64,000 nucleotides of DNA from assembly GCF_002776525.5 (NCBI RefSeq), contig NC_045453.1:35961702-36025701 (forward strand), given 5' to 3'. Source of the stretch: Piliocolobus tephrosceles. Its lineage: Eukaryota > Chordata > Mammalia > Primates > Cercopithecidae. The notes beneath the pieces are model-generated. The model ran no database searches, had not been told where the DNA came from, and saw only the letters and a list, made by a program, of their open reading frames with translations. Both the position numbers and the translations under genes were made by a program. Positions 56,701 through 64,000 of the stretch are shown here, piece by piece. Numbering within the stretch: the stretch's first letter is position 1; each line of letters opens with the position of its first letter.

Positions 56701-57555
56701 GCCTCACAGTGATGCCTGTGGAGAGATTTTGGAAGGTGACTCCTGGGGCTGAGTGGGTGCTACTCACAAATGTAGATGGAAGGAGAGGCCCCCACAGGCC
56801 TGAAGTGGCACCACCATGCCAGCCTAGTCCCAGTGGCCAGAGAAGAGGCTGACAGGATCCCACAGCCACTGCCCAGACCCACCCAGGCTTTCGCCCTGAA
56901 CTCCAGAAGGCTCCATGCTGGCCCTGACAGAAGGAGACTGAGGGCTTCCCAGGGGCAGGACAGGTCCAGTTGGTGAGAACAGGGCCCTAAAGTGACTTGA
57001 ATGCAGAGACTGTGGCGCCAGTAGGGGAGGCTGAGGTCCCCAGGCCAACCCTGGGGGGAAAGCCTTTACCTTGGCCAGGCCTGAGGACCTGGGAGAGTGT
57101 CACAAGAAGCCAGCAGTTGAGCTTCCTGTAACCTTGGAGGGTCACGTGCACTGTCCAGCCTGCCCAGGCTCACACCCCAGCCCAGCTCTCGGCCAGGAAA
57201 AGGGATGTCACCCACCACCGAATGTCAGGGGCCAACTGTTTCTCCCTCCCAGGGAGCAGACAGCTCCTCACGTCATGGATGAAAACGGGTCAGAGGGCTT
57301 TGGCCCCTTCTCTGGGTGGCCCAGCGGTCTTGAGACAATGTCTGCCGTTTCTAAGCCTGTGCCCTCAATGACAGAGGAGAGCCCATCCCCCGTGGGCTGT
57401 CTGCCTTCAGACGGAGCCTTGTTGCTCGGAGAACCTATTGCTCATCCAAGACCCCTTCCTAGAAGCACCCCCTCCCGGCAGCGCCCCCTCCTGGCAGCAC
57501 CCCCAAGTGGTATGGGATTGTCTAATCATGACTAGCATTAAGAAGGTTTGGGTTT
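56701..57555. other. intergenic, no gene seen
   Basis: Unique sequence with a CTCF-like site at 57481; open frames have no protein signature. Confidence 0.5.
57481..57494 (-). promoter_or_regulatory. CTCF-like site
   Basis: GCGCCCCCTCCTGG on the + strand matches 13 of 14 positions of the reversed CTCF core. It is about 3.6 kb upstream of the YTHDF1 promoter. Confidence 0.4.
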
Positions 57556-57855
57556 GGCCGGGCGCGGTGGCTCAAGCCTGTAATCCCAGCACTTTGGGAG
57601 GCCGAGACGGGCAGATCACCAGGTCAGGAGATTGAGACCATCCTGGCTAACACGGTGAAACCCCGTCTCTACTAAAAAGTACAAAAAACTAGCCGGACGA
57701 GGTGGCGGGCGCCTGTAGTCCCAGCTACTCAGGAGGCTGAGGCAGGAGAATAGCGTAAACTCGGGAGGCGGAGCTTGCAGTGAGCTGAGATCCGGCCACT
57801 GCACTCCAGCCTGGGCAACAGAGCGAGGCTCCGTCTCAAAAGAAAAAAAAAAAAA
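57556..57855 (+). mobile_element. AluY (Old World monkey type)
   Basis: Forward dimer with A tail and cercopithecine right-arm variant. Confidence 0.94.
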
Positions 57856-58070
57856 TCTATCTTTGCCCTCAAGGGATATAAGGTGGGAAGCAAAAACCAC
57901 CCCTTGCCAAAGCCCTCACAGAGGGAGCCCTCCAGATGCCTGCCTGTGTGTGCAAGCCTGAGTCTCTGTCTCCACTGTCTGCCCTTGCATCTCACTTGTC
58001 AGGAAACCACACTTTGGGGATCCATGGTGCTGCCGAGAATCAACACCCACCGTCCACCCGCCTCATCCAT

Positions 58071-58527
58071 CTCCAGGGAGGGCGTGGGCTCCAGCCTCTT
58101 CCAGTGAGTGTCCTGACCCCAACACACACGAACGCACACGTGTGCGAAGACACCTGACCGGAGGCTCCTGCCCGTGGAGTCACTGGGTCCAAAGGTGCTT
58201 ACACTGGCCTTTTTGCTCATGTTACCAGATGGCCCCCACGGCGGCTGNNNNNNNNNNNNNNNNNNNNNNNNNNNNNNNNNNNNNNNNNNNNNNNNNNNNN
58301 NNNNNNNNNNNNNNNNNNNNNNNNNNNNNNNNNNNNNNNNNNNNNNNCGACTCCCGGGAGGGCGTGGGGTCCAGCCTCTTCCAGTGAGTGTCCTGGCCCC
58401 AACACACGCGAACGCGCACGTGTGCGAAGACACCTGACCGGAGGCTCCTGCCCGTGGAGTCACTGGGTCCAAAGGTGCTTACACTGGCCTTTTTGCTCAT
58501 GTTGCCAGATGGCCCCCAAGGAGGCTG
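58071..58527 (+). repeat. duplicated segment of about 177 bp on both sides of a gap
   Basis: 58071-58247 and 58351-58527 align throughout, from GGGAGGGCGTGG to GGCCCCCA-GG-GGCTG, with a few substitutions. The 100 Ns between them may hide further copies of a VNTR or mark a false duplication. Confidence 0.85.
58248..58347. other. assembly gap (100 N)
   Basis: Exactly 100 Ns, a conventional placeholder for a gap of unknown size. Confidence 0.99.
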
Positions 58528-58891
58528 TACCAAAACCCCCAGCCAAGAGGAGGCTTCTGAGCCGGGTGCAGGCTCCAAACGCTGAGGGCCCTGAATTCAG
58601 ATGATCCCTGGCTGAACCAAACCCCTCCTGAGTGCTGGACACAGCTCACCCTGCCGCTGCCCTCTGGGGACTCTCCGTGAAGACACCCAGCCACTCATGC
58701 AGCTGCCTTCTCCACGAATTCTGTCTCCGGTCCTCATCTCCCCCCTCAGCTCAACCCTGGGCTCATGCCCAGTCAGCAGGCCTCCTTCCAAAAGCGCCCC
58801 CCACTGCACTCCCCGGTGGGGCTGCTTTGTCCTCCATGAAACCAGCTCCTCCTATCTTGGCTCCTCCTGCCTCCCTGTGCCTCGGGAGTGC

Positions 58892-58992
58892 ACTGACGTG
58901 GAGTGTGGAGTGCGTGGAGTGCGCTGACGTGGAATGAGCTGCCGTGGAGCACGCTGAGGTGGAGCGCGCTGCCGTGGAGTGCGCTGACATGC
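58892..58992 (+). repeat. GTGGAGTGCGCTGACG minisatellite
   Basis: About six imperfect units of roughly 16-17 bp. Confidence 0.75.
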
Positions 58993-61469
58993 CTCCCATG
59001 ATGCACAGCACTTTACAGTTTTCAAGCCTCACGTCTGTAAGCTGCTCATTGGACCATTCACCGCACAAGTGTGACCTGAACACATACTTACTATGTGTGG
59101 GGGCGCGGGGGCACGAGGTGGCCCTGCCCAGCAGAGCTCCTGGTGCTGGAACCTTCCATAGCCCCGCAAAGGTTCATCTAGCTCCACTGAGTACCTGCTG
59201 TTCTCCACACATGGGGATGGAACAGGCCAGGTGCTGCTCCTGCAACCCAGATAGGAGGCAGAGGTATATGGGTCACTGTGGATCTGAGCTGTGATGGAGG
59301 CGGGACAGAGAGGAGCCCAGAGACTCAGGATAGGCAGGCACTCGCTGACTGAGGATGCAGGCAGTGGGCAAGGTGTTCCCGGCGGATGGACAGCAGGAGG
59401 TAGGACACAGCAGCACCTGCCTGCCCACTGGAAGGTCAGGTCCCTGAGCAGGGACCCCATGGCCGCTGCCGAGAGCGGGTGCTGGGAAGACAGCTCAGCA
59501 CGTGGAAGGAAGCTCTGCATTGCATCTACAGAGCCGAGGGAGTTAGAGCAGCTCTGGATTGCTGGAGCAGCTAAGCCTCTGAGAAGTTAATGAAATTGCG
59601 CAGGCCACATAGTTACTTTAGCAGCTCCCTGAGCTTTCACCTGCTCCTGAGCCCTGGCACCTGCCCTGTCCTTGGCCCTGCTCCGTTGGCATGGCATAGC
59701 ATGCCCCAGGGCCCAGCCGCCCAGCCTAAACAGTGAAGCCGTCAGCCCTGGTCCTGCTGGTCTCCAGGCCTCAGCTCCCTCCTCACTTTTCCAGGAGTTG
59801 AAACGGGGCTGTATTGACTTCACTTGGCCAAGAGCTCCTTTTCCCACTGCAGAGAGCTGTCATCTGCCGGTAAGTACCAGTGTCAGGTGCTCTGGGGCCG
59901 ATGTCTCCAGAGCGTTGGCCCCAAGGTGGAGGCTCAGGGAGCAGATGTGAGCGTGCTTTGCCCATCGCAGTCGCCGCAGACAGCAGGGATTGCAGGGATT
60001 GCAGGGACTGCAGGGATTGCAGGCCTGCATTGCACTTCCTCACCACCAGCCTCCGGGGCCACCCTCAGCAGTGAGACGACGCAGACTCTGCTACAAGAGG
60101 TGCCTACTGGGCTCTGCTCTGGTGGGGAGAGGCCTCACCTGGTGGCCAGGCGGGATCCCAGCAGGGCGAGATGAAAGCTCAGGGCCCTTGTTCAAACAGC
60201 AAGAGAAGACTCTTTCCTTCCTTCCAGCGCCCCTCTCTGCACCTGCAATGGTGTTTTTATTTGTTATTTGACATCATGTGCTCTTGGGCGGGGGGAGGGG
60301 AAACTCTCACAGGCACCTGAACCTGTCCCTGTGGCTCCACGCATGGGCCATGCCCCGACCCCTCTGTGCCCACACCCAGGTCCCTGCTGGGATGAAGGTT
60401 GGCAGGGGTCACTGGATGCCAAACGCCATTCCTGGGGGTGAGGGGAGGAAGGCTGTGCCAAGCCAGGCTCCCAGACCCTAAGTGCAGGCGCATGCCACCC
60501 TGTCATCAGACAGCACTCACAAAACACAAATTCAAAAACAAAAGTGTTAATATCAAGATGGTGACTACAGCACCCTCTGGGTGTGGGGCCACTTGGGTCA
60601 CATCCTATGAGGCCAGCCCTCATAGGATCTGAAAGACACCAGAGCAGTCCCTGGACGCCACCGGGACTCTGGAGCTCTACCAGAGGTCTTCAAAGCGGGG
60701 GACCGTGGGGATGACTGGCTAGAAAACAGGGAGGAAACCACACCAGGAGGAGGACCAGAGAGGAGTCAACATGATCAGGTGGCACAGATAGGCACCTGCA
60801 GGCTCCGACTTCACAGCTACTGCAGGTGGCCCAGAAACGGAGGCCCCACAGTGGCTGCATCTACCTTGGCCAGGTGCCTGGGGAGAGCCCCAGGCGGGGC
60901 AGGAATGAGAGTGGGCAGGGCTGGCTCTGGAGAACAGGACCTGGGGTTGGGCAGTGCTACAGGGCGGTGTGCTGGGTGCTGAATATTGCGCTAGCAAAAG
61001 ACGCTGCTGCCTTCATCTGCCCTTGCAAACAGCAGCCTCTCCCCAGCGGAGCACCTGTCCCAGGACGGGGAGGCCACCTGGACTCCCCCATCCTTCCACG
61101 TGGCATGCTAGTTGTCTTGGGTGACCCTGCTGGTCTGCCCGGCATGCAGCTCCCTTCAGTCAAGTGACCACATTCCTGATATTCTTTCAGGGTGTCCCCT
61201 CCTCAGCCCCTGTGGTTCGGGGGTAGATGCCTCACCTGGCCTGGCTGGAGCCTGTGGGCACCCGTCCAGGACAGAGTCTGGAACTCTGGAATGGGATGCA
61301 TTCTCCCTGGCAGTGCTGAGCTGTGAGCACGGCACCTGTCAGCGGCCGCCCCTGCCTGGAAGTGATGCCAGCACGGAGAGGGAGAAGCGAGTGAATGAAG
61401 ATGCTTGAACACTAGGATCCAGCCGAGTCTGAAATGGTCCATTTCTGTGCTTTTGGTTGGGTGAACCAA
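58993..61469. other. intergenic, no gene seen
   Basis: Unique sequence apart from a short ATTGCAGGG array at 59985-60030; no exon recognised. Confidence 0.5.
59985..60030 (+). repeat. 10-bp ATTGCAGGG minisatellite
   Basis: About four and a half tandem units of GCAGGGATT. Confidence 0.85.
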
Positions 61470-61484
61470 TACATTTCATTTTTA

Positions 61485-61794
61485 TTTATTTATTTATTTA
61501 TTTATTTTTTTGAGACAGAGTCTCGCTCTGCCGCCCAGGCTGGAGTGCAGTGGCCGGATCTCAGCTCACTGCAAGCTCCGACTCCTGGGTTCACGCCATT
61601 CTCCTGCCTCAGCCTCCCGAGTAGCTGGGACTACAGGCGCCCGCCATGTCGCCCGGCTAGTTTTTTTTGTATTTTTAGTAGAGACGGGGTTTCGCCGTGT
61701 TAGCCAGGATGGTCTCGATCTCCTGACCTCGTGATCCGCCCGTCTCGGCCTCCCAAAGTGCTGGGATTACAGGCTTGAGCCACCGCGCCCGGCC
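61485..61794 (-). mobile_element. AluY (Old World monkey type)
   Basis: Reverse dimer with a (TTTA)n tail. Exact 15-bp target duplication TACATTTCATTTTTA at 61470-61484 and 61795-61809. Confidence 0.95.
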
Positions 61795-61809
61795 TACATT
61801 TCATTTTTA

Positions 61810-63734
61810 GCTTTGAGTTTCTGTCACCTGAGGCTGAGCCTCCTGACCACAGGCACAAGCATAACATACGAACCTCGGGCCTGGCCCACAGTTCCACAGA
61901 GGAGGGTATCTGGACAGTCCAGGGACTGCCCAAAACCCAGCCCTGCTCAGATCCCTCCCTGGTCCCCAGCATCTCTTGGACCAGGGGCTCCAGGTCCCCG
62001 TGCACTAGCCCCACACACCTCTGCACCCCCATCTTCCTACAGTTCCCAGGATGCCAGCCACATCCCCCAGGGCCATGCTTTTCCCTCTGCCTGAAGTCGC
62101 CTGCTTCACCTCCTCTCCGAAGCCTCGTGTGGCTCCTCACAATCTCATGCTCACCTGGGGACACGTGGGACCACCGGGTCATCACTTGTCTGCAGGGACA
62201 GCTCCAAGGCCTCTGGTGTCACCTCTGTGCTGTCACCTCCTTTCTCTCCAGCAGAGGGAGCTCTGAATCAGGAGTTAGATCCTTGGCGCGCACCTCCCAG
62301 CTCCCCAGGGACCTACCTCAGTTTCCCCAGCCGGGAGGCAGCATGTGGAAGGCAGTGCCAGAGGGGCTCACCCCACCTGGTGGACATCCTGTAACTTGTG
62401 GGCTGCTGTGTTCAGCAGGTGCTGCTACTGAACCCTTGAAATTGAGGAACTGCACTTTCAGTTTTATGTAATTAAATTCCAGTGGACACACGTAACTAGT
62501 GGCCAAGTCTTTGACAGCCAAACTCAGACTCCAGGCAGTGATACTCAGCGCTGGTCCTCCACACTCCCAGAAAGCTTTAACACACATGTCTACCCCCCTG
62601 CCCCCCACCCATCCCAAACAGAGAAATTGAAGTAGTCTGGGGTGGAGTTGGTGACCCGCATGTCCAGGAGGCCTCTGGCTGAGTCTGAAACTTCCAGGTG
62701 AGCCTGATGGCTCCACGTGTGCCTAACGTGTGCGAGGTCGGCAGACTCCTAAGACCTGCTCACCCACCCTGCTCACTGCTGCGTGGAGCTGGGGAGTGCT
62801 CACTGGCCCCACTCACTCTGTATGTGGAGCTGGGGAGTGCAGTGTCCAGTTTGCCTCTTGCAGCCTCTTGCTTCCACCTCCCTCTCCAGAGTCCTCCCTG
62901 TGGCCCCAGAGCTCCCTAATCTAGCCTTTCCTAAAGCTGACTCAACCACCTTCTGGATTCCCAGGCTGGAGTCTAGGGCCAGAGATGGAGCATCTCATGT
63001 TTTCAAATGATGCCCAGAAGCTCACAGACAGCAGGGCTGGCGGGTGGATGTCTGGGCTCTGCAGGATTGTGGGAACAGAGGCCTGCTGCTCTCATCCTCC
63101 CACCCTCCCCATCAAGACAGGCCTTCTGTCCATCCTTGGCCTTAGGTGGCCTCTCAGCTCAGCTTCACAAGACACAGGGGCTTGGGAACGTGCAGTAAGG
63201 AGCCAGGCTCAGCTGTACTGAATAAGCTTCTCCCCACCCTTGACCCCCACAGACCTGGGCCAGGCATGCCAGGGAAATAAATCAGACTAATGGACCCAAG
63301 TGGGGCCGCAGCCATAGGAGGTATGGTCCAGACAGCTGCAGCCGCACTGAGGAATGTTGACCATCCAGACTGAGACCCATGGTCAGGTCAGCATCCAGCC
63401 CAGCCCAGTCCAGCAGGTGGGGAGAAGCCCATGGTGGGACCTGCTCTGGGCCTACGCTGGTCTTCTCAGCACATTCCCTGCTGGCCTCTTGCAACTCTGC
63501 CTGTGGCTCTCTGGCCCCTGGCTGGGAGCTGGCGCTCACTGCAGCCAAAGCCCAGAGGGATGGACTCATGCCAGGATGCTGGCCCCGTGGCAGGACACCT
63601 GGGGAGTCCCTGGGCTCTGGGAGGCCCTCGGTGGGGTGCCCAGGACAGTGACCCCTCGGGAACATACCTACTGCTCATTTTTGTTTTGGGGTGTGCTCTG
63701 GAGAGCTCCACCTAAGACTCGGGGAGGGGGCTGT
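61810..63734. other. intergenic, no gene seen
   Basis: Unique sequence; a possible hAT-Charlie scrap at 62395-62520. No gene. Confidence 0.5.
62395..62520. mobile_element. possible hAT-Charlie (MER5-like) fragment
   Basis: ACTGAACCCTTGAAATTGAG, TCAGTTTTATGTAATTAAAT and ACGTAACTAGTGGCCAAG resemble the MER5 right end; heavily diverged. Confidence 0.3.
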
Positions 63735-64000
63735 AAACCGAAAAACATGAGAGGTAGGGCTCAGTTGATCAAGAAGCTTATTTTGCCAAGGTTAAGGACA
63801 TGCCCAGAAGAAAAAAGCACATGGAGTCATAGAAACAGTCTGTGGTCTCTGCCTTTCTCCAAAGGTGTTTTTGAGGGCTGCACCATTTAAAGGGGGGAAA
63901 GCAGGTGGAGGGGCAAGAGGGAGGCCTTGGTAATCACATGCTGCAACAGAAGAGGAGCAGGCAGGGGAATCGTCAGCTGTGTGTTCCTCTCACGCTCGGA
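63735..64000 (-). mobile_element. ERV LTR, truncated by window edge
   Basis: Shares TTATTTTGCCAAGGTTAAGG with the 3' part of the intron-2 LTR (52340-52359) in the same orientation, so it is the same or a related LTR family. It runs off the right edge. Confidence 0.55.

Noticed and set aside
1..64000. CRISPR arrays, operons, prophage or other prokaryotic systems
   Set aside because: The DNA is primate: spliced gene, Alus, microRNA. No spaced palindromic array or operon-like gene packing exists.

Overview
The window is primate genomic DNA, almost certainly from an Old World monkey (macaque/baboon/vervet group). It carries many dimeric Alu elements. At least eight of them are young AluY copies with the cercopithecine variants (GGCTCAAGCCTG near the head, GAGATCCGGCCACTGC in the right arm). 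Protein-coding sequence is sparse and split by introns, and there are three runs of Ns (assembly gaps). Two genes identify the locus as the counterpart of human 20q13.33: the microRNA gene MIR124-3 on the + strand and YTHDF1 on the - strand.

Layout. 1-13.4 kb is GC-rich intergenic DNA with simple repeats, one MaLR-type LTR remnant, and two AT-richer islands (about 2.37-2.68 kb and 3.94-4.26 kb) dense in transcription-factor motifs that look like distal enhancers. 13.4-18.1 kb is a large CpG island holding the pre-miR-124-3 hairpin at 16920-17006. Around it lie candidate REST sites (RE1) 2.4 kb upstream and 0.4 kb downstream, a palindromic CRE, a palindromic RFX X-box, a GGGGC pentamer run and a CTCF-like site. 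18.1-32.5 kb is intergenic: minisatellites, Alus and an L1 tail, with no convincing gene. 32.56-53.95 kb is the whole YTHDF1 gene on the - strand. Its five coding exons were reconstructed to the base and give a 559-residue m6A reader; its introns are full of Alus, a Tigger DNA transposon remnant, a MER20, a MIR and a solo ERV LTR. 53.56-54.56 kb is the YTHDF1 CpG-island promoter. 54.6-64 kb is intergenic: Alus, a MaLR-type LTR, a duplicated segment around a 100-N gap, minisatellites, and a second LTR of the intron-2 family running off the right edge.

Function. The two genes are neighbours but act separately as far as the sequence shows. miR-124 is the main neuronal microRNA, and the RE1 sites fit the known REST to miR-124 repression. 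YTHDF1 is a broadly expressed cytoplasmic reader of N6-methyladenosine that promotes translation. Its spliced mRNA carries a 17-codon upstream ORF starting 7 nt before the main AUG.

I found no previously undescribed gene system. The most useful leads are the regulatory motif clusters around MIR124-3 and the overlapping uORF of YTHDF1. All motif and repeat calls were made by eye; family names for old repeats are approximate.
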